This document shows, one piece after another, positions 8,960 to 17,164 of a DNA stretch of 64,000 nt; position 1 is the stretch's first letter, and each line of letters begins with the position of its first letter. The translations under genes were made by a program, and so were the position numbers. Under the pieces are notes generated by a model. The model saw nothing but the letters and a program-made list of their open reading frames with translations. It ran no database searches and was not told the DNA's origin. The stretch is taken from assembly GCF_009758175.1 (NCBI RefSeq), contig NZ_WRPM01000059.1, positions 1-64,000 on the forward strand, read 5' to 3'. This stretch comes from Nesterenkonia alkaliphila (GTDB lineage: Bacteria; Actinomycetota; Actinomycetes; Actinomycetales; Micrococcaceae).

Positions 8960-10417
8960 TCAGAGGGTCTCAGGCAGGTCGTATCCGCTGAGGAATGAGT
9001 CCAGTTCCTCGCCCAGTGCCTCGTAGCCGAAGTCCCTATAGGTGTAGGCGCTCTTCACCAGAGCTGATGATCCCGCGTAGAAGATCTCGTACTGCTGGTG
9101 CCGGCCGCCGAACTCGGAGCCGATGATGTCCCAGGCGAGCCGGAAGAGTTTGATCCTATCCAGGCTCCCGGTGTTCCTGGAGCGGATGTACCGGTCGATG
9201 TCCCCGCTGGTGGTGGGGCTGATCATGTCGGCGGCACTGGAGGGCAGCTGCATCACACCGCCGCTGGCGATCTCCCGGAGGATCTGGATGATCCGCGGGT
9301 AGGTCTCCCCCTGCAGCCCCATGGCCCCGTAGATGTACCGGCGCGCGGGCACGTAGGTGCCCTGCTCGTCCGGTGCTGCGGCGTACTCGGCGGCGCACAG
9401 TGCGGACTCCACCGAGAGCACCAGCGCTGCCAGTTCGCCGAGCTTCTCCACCGTGCCCGGGGACTGGTCCGTCTCGTTGACCTCGGCGATCCGGTGGGCT
9501 ACGGAGGCGATGAATCTCAGCTTCTCGGCGAAGCGGATCTGGGCCTGCCAGTTCATCAGCGGGTGCGCGGGGGTGCGGAAGAACGGCTCCCTGACCCGCT
9601 GGACGTCCCGGTCGACGAACACCCGTTCCCAGGGCACCAGCACGTCGTCGAAGACCACGAAGGCATCCGGTTCGTCATACCTGGAGGTCAGCGGGTAGTC
9701 GAATTCGCTGGTGGCAGCCGGGGCGTAGGGCCGCCGCGCAATGAGCTTCAGGCCCTCGGTGGCGATGGGCACCGCGAAGCTGATCGCGAAGGCGGAGTCC
9801 TCGGGCTTCAGCGGCTTGATGCAGGTCACGAAGAGCTCATCGGCCAATGGTCCGCCGGTGGCGAGCATCTGGGAGCCGCGGACGATCAGTCCCTCTTCGG
9901 TCTCGCGCACCACGCCGACCTGGATGAAGTCCTCGCCCCAGGAGGAGGCGGTGGAGGCTCGGGAGTACTGCGGGGGGATCACCGCGTAGCTGACATAGGA
10001 GCTGTTCTTCAGGATGTGGCGGTAGAAGCTGCGGACGTTCTCGTCGAAGCCCCTGCCCGGCACCTCGAAGACCCCGGCGTTGGAGGCGAAGCCGGCGAAG
10101 GTGGCTCCCAGGTGGTCCGGGCTGCGCCCCAGCCAGCCCTTGGTCTGCTGGGCCCAGCGGGCGATCGCCTGCCCCCGGGCGGCCAGCTGCTCCGGACTGC
10201 GCGGGATGCTGTAGACCAGGTTGGCCGGACCGCCGATCTCCTCGGCGTGGTACTGCATCTGGTTCGAGGGGTCGGCGGCGTAGTCGTAGAGGCCCGCCAC
10301 GGTCCGGGCGACCGGGGCGAATGCGGGGTGCTCCGCCACGTTCTCCACCACAGCCCCGTCGAGGTAGACGGTGCGGCCGTCGTTGAGACTGGCCAGGTAT
10401 TCGGCTCCGGTGCGCAT
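8960..10417 (-). CDS. HpaB-type FADH2-dependent oxygenase (4-hydroxyphenylacetate 3-hydroxylase family)
   Basis: The 485-residue product matches the large oxygenase of two-component HpaBC systems. It has RTGAEYLASLNDGR.VYLDG at the N-terminus, FVVFDDVLVPWERVF (about 275-289) and the C-terminal GSEFGGRHQQYEIFYAGS block. The frame is open further upstream, but ATG 10417 is the family start and overlaps the metQ stop (TGATG). A classical role would be aromatic hydroxylation. Between metQ and flavin enzymes and under a SAM riboswitch, it more likely oxidises a sulfur compound or an aromatic thioether. It lacks its own hpaC here; the flavin reductase sits in the divergent operon. Confidence 0.82.
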   Translation of the reverse strand: MRTGAEYLASLNDGRTVYLDGAVVENVAEHPAFAPVARTVAGLYDYAADPSNQMQYHAEEIGGPANLVYSIPRSPEQLAARGQAIARWAQQTKGWLGRSPDHLGATFAGFASNAGVFEVPGRGFDENVRSFYRHILKNSSYVSYAVIPPQYSRASTASSWGEDFIQVGVVRETEEGLIVRGSQMLATGGPLADELFVTCIKPLKPEDSAFAISFAVPIATEGLKLIARRPYAPAATSEFDYPLTSRYDEPDAFVVFDDVLVPWERVFVDRDVQRVREPFFRTPAHPLMNWQAQIRFAEKLRFIASVAHRIAEVNETDQSPGTVEKLGELAALVLSVESALCAAEYAAAPDEQGTYVPARRYIYGAMGLQGETYPRIIQILREIASGGVMQLPSSAADMISPTTSGDIDRYIRSRNTGSLDRIKLFRLAWDIIGSEFGGRHQQYEIFYAGSSALVKSAYTYRDFGYEALGEELDSFLSGYDLPETL

Positions 10418-11298
10418 CAGTCGGTGGCGAACCCTTCTGAGGTGACGTTCTCCCATGCTTCGTCGATGTCCACGTCGAAGGCGGTGCTGATGGCTCCGTC
10501 GAGGTACTCGTCGAACCAGGCCTGGACCTCCGGGGACTGGTAGGCCCGCTGCAGCGCCTCGGCCTTCTCCGTGCCCCGGAACTCTTCGGGGGCGGCGACG
10601 ACGATGGTGATCGGCAGGGTCAGCAGGTCCTCTTCGAAGGTCAGTGCGGAGTCCGGGGCGATGTCGTTCTCGGCGGCCATGCGCTGCACCAGCCACCCGG
10701 CGTCGACGCTGTCGAGGCTCTGCGGGATCTGCTGGGCCTCCATCTCGATGAAGTTGAAGTTCTGCGGGTTGGAGGTGACGTGGTCCTGGGTCAGCTGGGT
10801 GTAGGGCACCTCCTCATCGATCTCGATGAGGCCTTCTTCGGCCAGCATCCGGAAGGTGCGCCAGTTGTTGCCGGGGTCGACCGAGATGGCGATATCGGCA
10901 CCTTCGGGCAGGTCCTCCAGCGAGTCGTGCTGGGTGCTGTAGATGCCTGCCGGAGCCTCGTAGACGGCGAAGATCGGGACCAGGTCCAGGTCATGGTCCT
11001 GGTTGAACTGGTGCAGATAGACCAGGTGCTGGAAGTAGTTGGCGTCGAACTCACCGTCGGAGACGGCATGGTTGGGGCGCACCCAGTCGTTGACATAGGT
11101 GGCCTCGACGTTCCAGCCCTCCTCCTCGAGCAGATCCTGCACGATCTCGGTGGGGTCCTGGAAGGGAGCCGATTCGGTGACGATCAGCGTGATGGTCTCC
11201 TCGTCGCCGGCTCCGCCGAAGAGCCCGCAGCTGGTCAGTGCCAGGGCGGAGGCGGAGATCACGGCAGCGGTGCCGGCATGGCGGCGTGATGCATTCAT
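10417..11298 (-). CDS. metQ: MetQ/NlpA-type substrate-binding lipoprotein
   Basis: The 293-residue product has a lipoprotein signal (ALALTSCGLFG, Cys about 24). The MetQ fold follows: NDWVRPNHAVSDGEFDANYFQHLVYLHQFN, then PNDPGNNWR-like SVDPGNNWRTFRMLAEEGLIEID. MetQ proteins bind D/L-methionine and some bind related sulfur compounds. The sequence cannot tell which. It forms an ABC importer with the metI and metN products encoded just upstream. The following oxidative enzymes suggest the real cargo may be an organosulfur compound other than methionine. Confidence 0.9.
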   Translation of the reverse strand: MNASRRHAGTAAVISASALALTSCGLFGGAGDEETITLIVTESAPFQDPTEIVQDLLEEEGWNVEATYVNDWVRPNHAVSDGEFDANYFQHLVYLHQFNQDHDLDLVPIFAVYEAPAGIYSTQHDSLEDLPEGADIAISVDPGNNWRTFRMLAEEGLIEIDEEVPYTQLTQDHVTSNPQNFNFIEMEAQQIPQSLDSVDAGWLVQRMAAENDIAPDSALTFEEDLLTLPITIVVAAPEEFRGTEKAEALQRAYQSPEVQAWFDEYLDGAISTAFDVDIDEAWENVTSEGFATD

Positions 11299-11356
11299 AG
11301 GGGTCTCGTTCTTTCTTGTTGTAGCGAGTGTGAAGCTGCGGCCCGGGCGCGGCGGC

Positions 11357-12025
11357 TCAGGCGGCGATGCGTTTATCGGTCATGCGGGAGATCCGGGTCC
11401 CGCCCCACTGCACCGCGGTGACCAGCACGATCATCACCACGATGGCGGCGAGCATGACCGAGGTCTCGTACCGGTAGTAGCCGTAGCGGATGGCGAACTC
11501 CCCGATGCCTCCGCCGCCGACGATGCCCACCATCGCCGAGTAGCTGATGAAGCTGACGGTGGTGATGGTGATCGAGCCGATGATCGCCGGTTTGGCGTCC
11601 ACCAGCAGCACATTGCGGATGATCTGGCCGCGGGTGGCGCCCATAGCCCGGGAGGCCTCCACCGCCCCGGAGCCGAGCTGGGTGATGTTCTGCTCCACCA
11701 GCCGGGCGAAGTAGGGGATGGCGTTGATGGTCAGCGGCACGATGGCGGCTGCGGTGCCGACCGTGGTGCCCACCACGAACTGGGTGAACGGCAGGATCGC
11801 GATCAGCAGGATGAGGAAGGGGAAGGACCTGATGGTGTTCACGATGCCGGAGACCACTGCGTGGGTCTTCGGGGTCGGCTTGATGCCGCTGGGGGCGTGC
11901 AGGAACAGCCAGATGCCGATCGGGGTGCCGATCAGCACGGCTAGCGGGATGGCCACTCCGATCATGGCCAGTGTTTCGGCCAGGGCCTGCGCCATATCGG
12001 GGAGGCGGTAGATCACCAGGTCCAT
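11357..12025 (-). CDS. metI: MetI-type ABC transporter permease
   Basis: The 222-residue product has five to six transmembrane segments and the D-methionine permease signature GAVEASRAMGATRGQIIRNVLL (EAA loop, about 125-145), the contact for MetN. It starts with an ATG that overlaps the metN stop by one base. It is followed by a 58-bp gap to metQ. It forms the membrane channel of the imported-sulfur ABC system. Confidence 0.93.
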   Translation of the reverse strand: MDLVIYRLPDMAQALAETLAMIGVAIPLAVLIGTPIGIWLFLHAPSGIKPTPKTHAVVSGIVNTIRSFPFLILLIAILPFTQFVVGTTVGTAAAIVPLTINAIPYFARLVEQNITQLGSGAVEASRAMGATRGQIIRNVLLVDAKPAIIGSITITTVSFISYSAMVGIVGGGGIGEFAIRYGYYRYETSVMLAAIVVMIVLVTAVQWGGTRISRMTDKRIAA

Positions 12026-12933
12026 CAGCGCACCCCGCCTTCCACGGCGGCGAAGATGCTGCGCTCCCGCTGGGCCCCCGGCTCCTGCTGCTCCGGCCCG
12101 GCCTCCCCTTCGTAGTCCTCCACTCCCTCAGCAACAACATCAAAGGCGTCCTCTGAGACCGCGGCCCCCGCCTTGTTGACGCTGATCCCGTCGGAGACCA
12201 GATAGCGGCCGATGGAGGTGGTGGGGGTGAAGCCCTCCCGGTGCAGGTCGCCGGCGGGGAACTGCTCGACCACCCGGCCGTTCTCCATTACGGCCACATT
12301 GTCGGCCAGTGCCTTGATGACCTCCATCTCGTGGGTGACGATCACCACGGTGATGCCGAACTCCCGGTTGATGTCCGCCAGGTACTGCAGCACGGTGGCG
12401 GTGGTGAACGGGTCCAGGGCGGAGGTGGGCTCGTCGCAGAGCAGCACCTGGGGCTTGGTGGCCAGGGCGCGGGCGATCGCCACCCGCTGCTTCTGGCCCC
12501 CGGAGAGCTGGGCGGGATAGTTCTTGGCCTTCTCCGAGATGTCCACCGTCTCCAGCGCCTCGGCGGCCCGGCGGCGTCGTTCTGCTTTGTCCCGGACCCC
12601 GGAGAACTTCAGGGACAGCTCCACATTCTGCGCCACGGTGAGGTTGTTGACCAGGTTGAACCCCTGGAAGATCATGCCGATCTGGTGCCGGGCCCGGCGC
12701 AGGGCCTCGTCCTTGAGCGCGGTGATCTCGGTGTCGCCGATCCACACCTCGCCGGAGGTGGGGCGCTCCAGGAGGTTGATGTTGCGCAGCAGAGTGGACT
12801 TGCCCGCCCCGGAGAACCCGATGATGCCCTGGATGGAGCCGGCAGGGATCTCCAGGGAGACGTCGTCGACCGCAGTGATCGGCTCCTTGCCGCGGGCGGC
12901 AAAAGTCGTGGACACATGGCGGAGTGAAATCAT
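12025..12933 (-). CDS. metN: MetN-type ABC transporter ATPase
   Basis: The 302-residue product has Walker A GFSGAGKST (about 38-46), the Q-loop, the signature LSGGQKQRVAIARALA and Walker B VLLCDEPTSALDP. The following His is in VVIVTHEME. The C-terminal domain (after about 225) is short and acidic compared with the E. coli NIL domain, and the usual NIL motif is not obvious. It is the first gene of the leftward operon. Its start lies 7 nt after GGAGA, which is embedded in the 3' strand of the riboswitch P1 helix, so translation should be controlled by SAM. Confidence 0.93.
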   Translation of the reverse strand: MISLRHVSTTFAARGKEPITAVDDVSLEIPAGSIQGIIGFSGAGKSTLLRNINLLERPTSGEVWIGDTEITALKDEALRRARHQIGMIFQGFNLVNNLTVAQNVELSLKFSGVRDKAERRRRAAEALETVDISEKAKNYPAQLSGGQKQRVAIARALATKPQVLLCDEPTSALDPFTTATVLQYLADINREFGITVVIVTHEMEVIKALADNVAVMENGRVVEQFPAGDLHREGFTPTTSIGRYLVSDGISVNKAGAAVSEDAFDVVAEGVEDYEGEAGPEQQEPGAQRERSIFAAVEGGVR

Positions 12934-12943
12934 GGGACATTCT

Positions 12944-13027
12944 CCATCGGTTCTGGCGTTAGCACCTTGCTCACAGAGCCGGTTGCTGCGACGTCATCGG
13001 GCCAGATCCCTCAGTCGCTCTTGATGG
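12944..13027 (-). ncRNA. SAM-I (S-box) riboswitch upstream of metN
   Basis: On the minus strand P1 is CCATC (13027-13023) pairing with GATGG (12948-12944). Between them are the S-box elements in order: AAGAGCGACTGAGGGAT, CTGGCCCGATGACGTCGC, AGCAACCGG and AAGGTGCTAA...CCAGAACC. GCGAC/GTCGC forms P2 with the kink-turn-like GAGGGA..UGA. The metN ribosome site (GGAGA) begins inside the P1 3' strand. SAM binding should therefore mask it, giving translational repression when methionine is plentiful. The call rests on visual match to the family consensus. Confidence 0.9.
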
Positions 13028-13044
13028 GTAGTGTTGCGGGAGCC

Positions 13045-13075
13045 ACTGTACGCCCTGCACATACTTCTGAGTCAA
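13045..13075 (-). promoter_or_regulatory. Candidate promoter of the metN operon
   Basis: TTGACT (13075-13070, minus strand) and TACAGT (13050-13045) are separated by 19 bp, slightly long for a sigma-70 promoter. The predicted start would fall about 10 nt before riboswitch P1, which supports it. Confidence 0.4.
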
Positions 13076-13155
13076 ACCGAATGTTCATAAAACGTCATGC
13101 AGCAGGCTGCGGGACCCGGAGCGGCACGCAAATGTCTCGTAATGTGACACGGCTT

Positions 13156-13185
13156 TTGCCCGACCCCGGCGCAGACCCGTACGGT
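13156..13185 (+). promoter_or_regulatory. Candidate promoter of the metY operon
   Basis: TTGCCC (13156-13161), an 18-bp spacer and TACGGT (13180-13185, fitting the actinobacterial TANNNT -10 form) would start transcription at about 13191, just before riboswitch P1 at 13194. Confidence 0.45.
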
Positions 13186-13193
13186 GAAGAGGT

Positions 13194-13291
13194 CCATCCC
13201 GAGCGGCGGAGAGATCTGGCTCTTTGATGCCGCAGCAACCCGGGCGGCGCCGCTGTGCGCCCAGGCCGGGTGCTACTGCCAGGAACGATGG
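13194..13291 (+). ncRNA. SAM-I-type riboswitch upstream of the flavin reductase/metY operon
   Basis: P1 is CCATC (13194-13198) with GATGG (13287-13291). Internal S-box elements are CGAGCGGCGGAGAGATC, TGGCTCTTTGATGCCGC, AGCAACC, a GC-rich P3 (CCCGG...CCGGG) and GGTGCTACTGCCAGGAAC. P2 is GCGGC/GCCGC. The ribosome site GGGAG (13290-13294) overlaps P1 and lies 7 nt before ATG 13302, the same arrangement as in the divergent metN leader. SAM-I and SAM-IV share this core; I favour SAM-I but did not fold it by program. Confidence 0.88.
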
Positions 13292-13301
13292 GAGTGTCAC
13301 C

Positions 13302-13817
13302 ATGAGCCTGTCCGCCGCCACCCTGGCCCAGCCGCAGACCCCGGCCGACCCGCTGGCCCTGCGCGCCGCCTTCGCCCAGTTCCCGCAGGGCGTGGTGGTC
13401 CTCGGCGCTGAGATCGACGGTGCCCCGGAGGGCCTGGTGGCCTCCACCTTCACCGTGGGGGTCTCCCTGGACCCGCCGCTGGTCAGCTTCGCGGTCCAGC
13501 ACACCTCCAGCACCTGGCCGCGGCTGCGCCGGGCGCCCCAGCTGGGCGTCTCAGTGCTCGGCGAGGAGCAGCAGGGTCTGTGCCGCCAGATCGCCGCCAA
13601 GGACCGTTCGCAGCGGTTCGCCGGAGTGGAGTACAGCACCGACGACGCCGGGGCGCTGGCCATTGCCCACAGCCCGCTTCACCTGCGCACCCGCCTCTAC
13701 AACCAGTTCCCCGCCGGCGACCACGATGTGGTGCTGCTGGAGGTCCTGGACCTGACCGTGGACGAGGCCCGCCCCGGCCTGGTCTTCCACCAGAGCACCT
13801 TCAAGCCGCTGCCGTGA
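13302..13817 (+). CDS. Flavin reductase (HpaC/ActVB-like)
   Basis: The 171-residue product has the flavin-reductase-domain pattern. FPQGVVVLGAEIDGAPEGLVASTFTVGVSLDPPLVSF is followed by S-T-W-PRLRRAPQLGVSVLGEEQ, then a C-terminal H-D-VVLLEVLDL. These enzymes reduce free FMN/FAD with NAD(P)H for partner oxygenases. The HpaB-, NtaA- and DszC-like enzymes of the divergent operon need exactly this, and both operons carry SAM riboswitches. I chose ATG 13302 because it follows the SD in riboswitch P1; an earlier in-frame start would run through the riboswitch. Confidence 0.88.
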   Translation: MSLSAATLAQPQTPADPLALRAAFAQFPQGVVVLGAEIDGAPEGLVASTFTVGVSLDPPLVSFAVQHTSSTWPRLRRAPQLGVSVLGEEQQGLCRQIAAKDRSQRFAGVEYSTDDAGALAIAHSPLHLRTRLYNQFPAGDHDVVLLEVLDLTVDEARPGLVFHQSTFKPLP

Positions 13818-15868
13818 CCGCCGATGTGCACCGCTGGGCCGAGCCCAGCATCGAGGAGGAGCGGCTGCGCTTCTGGGAGCGCGCCGCCGGGCTGCTGAGC
13901 TGGCAGACCCGGTGGCACACCGCCCACAGCTGGACCCCGCCGGACCCGGAGCGTCGGCGCGGCCCGGAGATCCGCTGGTTCGAGGGCGGGCGGCTCAACG
14001 CCGCGGTCAACTGTGCCGACCGGCATGTGGCCGCCGGACACGGGGAGAAGGCCGCACTGCACTTCGAGGGCGAGCCCGGGGACCGGGAGACGGTCAGCTA
14101 TGCCGAACTGGCCCGCCGGGTGGCCCAGGCCGCCAATGCGCTGGACTCGTTGGGGATCACCGCCGGCGACCGGGTGGTGATCTACCTTCCGGTGCTGGTG
14201 GAGACCATTGTGATCACCCTGGCCTGCGCCCGGATCGGCGCGGTGCACCAGCTGGTCTTCGGCGGGTTCTCCGCCGAGGCGCTGCGCTTCCGGGTGGCGG
14301 ACACCGGAGCGAAGCTGCTGGTCACCACCGACGGTCAGTACCGCCGGGGCACGGCGGTTCCGGTGAAGGAGAATGCTGACGCAGCCGTGCAGGGCCTGAC
14401 CCCTGCTGAGGGCGGCAACCTCGAGCATGTGCTGGTGATCCGGCGCACCGGCTCCCAGATCCCCTGGAACAGCGAGGATCTCAACGGTGACGGTCGGGGC
14501 CGCGACCTGTGGTGGCACGAGCTGGTGGAGACCGCTTCTGCTGAGCATGAGCCGAAGTTCTTCGACGCCGAATCCCCCCTGTTCATTATGTACACCTCCG
14601 GCACCACGGGTAAGCCCAAAGGGCTGGTGCACACCACCGGGGGCTACCTCACCGCCGGACTGTACAGCTACCTGCGGCTCTTCGCCCACCCGGACCCGGA
14701 CAGGCGCGAGCACGATGTGCACTGGTGCACCGCGGACCTGGCCTGGGTGACCGCGCACACCTACGAGATCTACGGCCCCCTGGCGGCCGGGGCCACCCAG
14801 GTAATTTACGAAGGGGTACCGAAAGTGCCGCACCCGGGGCGGCATTTTGAGATCATCGCCCGCCACCGGGTCACCAGCTACTACACCGCCCCCACCCTAG
14901 TGCGCTCACTGATGGGCTGGTTCCCCGGCGGGGTGCCGACCGAGTACGACCTCAGCTCGGTGCGGATCGCCGGGACCGTGGGCGAGGCGGTCAACCCGGA
15001 GGCCGCCAGCTGGCTGCGCAGCCAGATCGGCCGCGATACCCGGGACGCGCAGAACCGCCCCGTGCTGCCGCTGGTGGACACCTGGTGGCAGTCCGAGTCG
15101 GGCTCCGCCGTGCTCTCCCCCAGGCCCGAGCGTGACCCGGCACGGTTCAAGCCGGGCTCAGTGGCCTCTCCGCTGCCCGGCTGGGATGCCGGCGTCGTCG
15201 ACGATTCCGGGCGCCCCACGGACCCGGGGGTGCAGGGCAATGTGGTGATCACCCGGCCGGGGCCCTCCATGGCGCGCACCGTCTGGGGGAACCCGGAGCG
15301 GTTCTACACCAGCTACTGGGAGAAGTACGCCCACGCCGAGGGCGGCCGCGGCTGGTTCCTGGCCGGGGACGCTGGGCAGTGCGACGCCGAGGGGGACATC
15401 TGGATCCTGGGCCGGATCGATGACGCGATCAACGTCTCCGGGCATCTGCTCTCCACCATTGAGATTGAATCTGCCCTAGTCAGCCACCCGGATGTGGTCG
15501 AGGCCGGGGTCGCCCCGGTCCATAACGCCACCACCGGGCATGCGGTCGCCGCCTTCGTGGTGCTCAGCACCTCCGCCTGGCAGCGGCTGGAGGAAGACCC
15601 CGCGGCCGGGCCGGAGCTGCTCAGCCGGCTGCGCTCCCATGTGGCGGAGGTGATCGGCCCGGTGGCAAAGCCGCGCACCGTGATCCCGGTGCCTGAGGTG
15701 CCCAAGACCCGCTCGGGCAAGATCATGCGCCGGCTGCTCACCCAGCTGCACGACGGCCATCCCCTGGGCGACACCACCAGCCTGCAGAACGAACCCTGTG
15801 TGCCGAGGATCCAGCAGATCTGCCAGACTCTGGGCACAGCACCCGTGAAGGAGAACGCACCGCAATGA
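13814..15868 (+). CDS. Acetyl-CoA synthetase-like AMP-forming ligase
   Basis: The 684-residue product starts with a GTG that overlaps the reductase stop (GTGA). Acs-family motifs are in order: IRWFEGGRLNAAVNCADRH, VVFGGFSAEALRFR-type QLVFGGFSAEALRFR, the P-loop YTSGTTGKPKGLVHTTGGY, then GRIDDAINVSGHL and the acetylatable RSGKIMRRLL near the end. Two usually invariant places differ. WVTGHSY is WVTAHTY and DTWWQTETGG is DTWWQSESGS, so the acyl pocket may be altered. Within a metY operon it may recycle the acetate that MetY releases, or activate another small acid from organosulfur breakdown. Both are inference. Confidence 0.82.
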   Translation: MTADVHRWAEPSIEEERLRFWERAAGLLSWQTRWHTAHSWTPPDPERRRGPEIRWFEGGRLNAAVNCADRHVAAGHGEKAALHFEGEPGDRETVSYAELARRVAQAANALDSLGITAGDRVVIYLPVLVETIVITLACARIGAVHQLVFGGFSAEALRFRVADTGAKLLVTTDGQYRRGTAVPVKENADAAVQGLTPAEGGNLEHVLVIRRTGSQIPWNSEDLNGDGRGRDLWWHELVETASAEHEPKFFDAESPLFIMYTSGTTGKPKGLVHTTGGYLTAGLYSYLRLFAHPDPDRREHDVHWCTADLAWVTAHTYEIYGPLAAGATQVIYEGVPKVPHPGRHFEIIARHRVTSYYTAPTLVRSLMGWFPGGVPTEYDLSSVRIAGTVGEAVNPEAASWLRSQIGRDTRDAQNRPVLPLVDTWWQSESGSAVLSPRPERDPARFKPGSVASPLPGWDAGVVDDSGRPTDPGVQGNVVITRPGPSMARTVWGNPERFYTSYWEKYAHAEGGRGWFLAGDAGQCDAEGDIWILGRIDDAINVSGHLLSTIEIESALVSHPDVVEAGVAPVHNATTGHAVAAFVVLSTSAWQRLEEDPAAGPELLSRLRSHVAEVIGPVAKPRTVIPVPEVPKTRSGKIMRRLLTQLHDGHPLGDTTSLQNEPCVPRIQQICQTLGTAPVKENAPQ

Positions 15869-17160
15869 CCACTGACCGGATATTCGGATTCCGCACCCGG
15901 GCCCTGCACGCCGGGGCTGTCCCCGATGCCACCTACGGCACCCGGGCGGTGCCGATCCACCAGTCCACCTCCTTCGTGTTCAAGGACACCGAGGACGCCG
16001 CCAATCTCTTCGCGCTGCAGAAGTTCGGCAATATCTACTCCCGGATCGGCAACCCCACAGTGGCGGCCCTGGAGGAGCGGATCGCCTCCTTGGAGGGCGG
16101 CATCGGGGCAGTGGCCACCGCCTCCGGGATGAGCGCGGAGTTCCTGGTCTTCGCCGCGTTGTGCCAGCAGGGCGATCATATTGTGGCCAGCTCCAAGCTC
16201 TACGGCGGCACCGTGACCCAGCTGGACGTCTCGCTGCGCCGCTTCGGGATCGAGACCACGTTCGTGAACTCCGACGAGGCCGCGGACTTCAAGGAGGCGC
16301 TGCAGGAGAACACCAAGCTGATCTTCACCGAGGTGGTCTCCAATCCGGCCAGTGACATTGTGGACCTGCCCGGGCTGGCTGAGGTCGCCCATGCCCACGG
16401 CATACCGCTGGTGGTCGACTCCACGCTGACCACTCCGTTCCTCTTCCGCCCGCTGGAGCATGGGGCGGATATCGTGACTCATTCGGTGACCAAGTTCCTG
16501 GGCGGGCACGGCACCACCCTGGGCGGCGTCGTCGTCGAGTCCGGGAAGTTCCCCTGGGACAACGGCAAGTTCCCGCAGATGACAGAGCATGTGGCCTCCT
16601 ATGGTGGCCTGAGCTGGTGGGGCAATTTCGGAGAGTACGGGTTCCTCACCAAACTGCGCGCCGAACAGCTGCGCGACTTCGGCCCCTCGCTGACCCCGCA
16701 GGCGGCCTTCCAGCTGATCCAGGGCATCGAGACCCTGCCGCAGCGGATGACCGAGCATGTGGCCAATGCGCAGAAGGTGGCCGAATGGTTGGAGGCCGAT
16801 CCCCGGGTGGACTATGTCAACTTCTCCGGCCTGCCCAGCCACCGGCACTACGCCCGGGCGCAGCAGCTGCTGCGGGCCGGAGTCAGCCCCGTGTTCAGCT
16901 TCGGGATCGCCGGCGGGAGGGCCAACGGTGTGAAGTTCATCGAGTCCCTGCAGCTGGCCAGCCACCTGGCCAATGTGGGCGATGCCCGGACTCTGATCCT
17001 GCACCCGGCCTCCACCACTCATCAGCAGCTGAATGCTGAGCAGCTGCTGGCTGCCGGAGTGCCTGATGATCTGATCAGGATTTCGGTGGGCTTGGAAGAT
17101 GTTGAAGACATTATCTGGGACCTGGACCAGGCCCTGGAGACTGCCACCGAGGGAGAGTGA
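15865..17160 (+). CDS. metY: O-acetylhomoserine sulfhydrylase (MetY)
   Basis: The 431-residue PLP enzyme of the Cys/Met metabolism family makes homocysteine and acetate from O-acetylhomoserine and sulfide or a thiol. TRALHAGAVPD...YGTRAVPIHQSTSFVFKDTEDAANLF is the family N-terminus. The PLP lysine is in HSVTKFLGGHGTTLGG (about 205-220). GLSWWGNFGEYGFLTKLR is also MetY-specific. Its ATG overlaps the preceding stop (ATGA). Being in a SAM-riboswitch operon fits a sulfide-assimilating role. Confidence 0.95.
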   Translation: MTTDRIFGFRTRALHAGAVPDATYGTRAVPIHQSTSFVFKDTEDAANLFALQKFGNIYSRIGNPTVAALEERIASLEGGIGAVATASGMSAEFLVFAALCQQGDHIVASSKLYGGTVTQLDVSLRRFGIETTFVNSDEAADFKEALQENTKLIFTEVVSNPASDIVDLPGLAEVAHAHGIPLVVDSTLTTPFLFRPLEHGADIVTHSVTKFLGGHGTTLGGVVVESGKFPWDNGKFPQMTEHVASYGGLSWWGNFGEYGFLTKLRAEQLRDFGPSLTPQAAFQLIQGIETLPQRMTEHVANAQKVAEWLEADPRVDYVNFSGLPSHRHYARAQQLLRAGVSPVFSFGIAGGRANGVKFIESLQLASHLANVGDARTLILHPASTTHQQLNAEQLLAAGVPDDLIRISVGLEDVEDIIWDLDQALETATEGE

Positions 17161-17164
17161 AACG

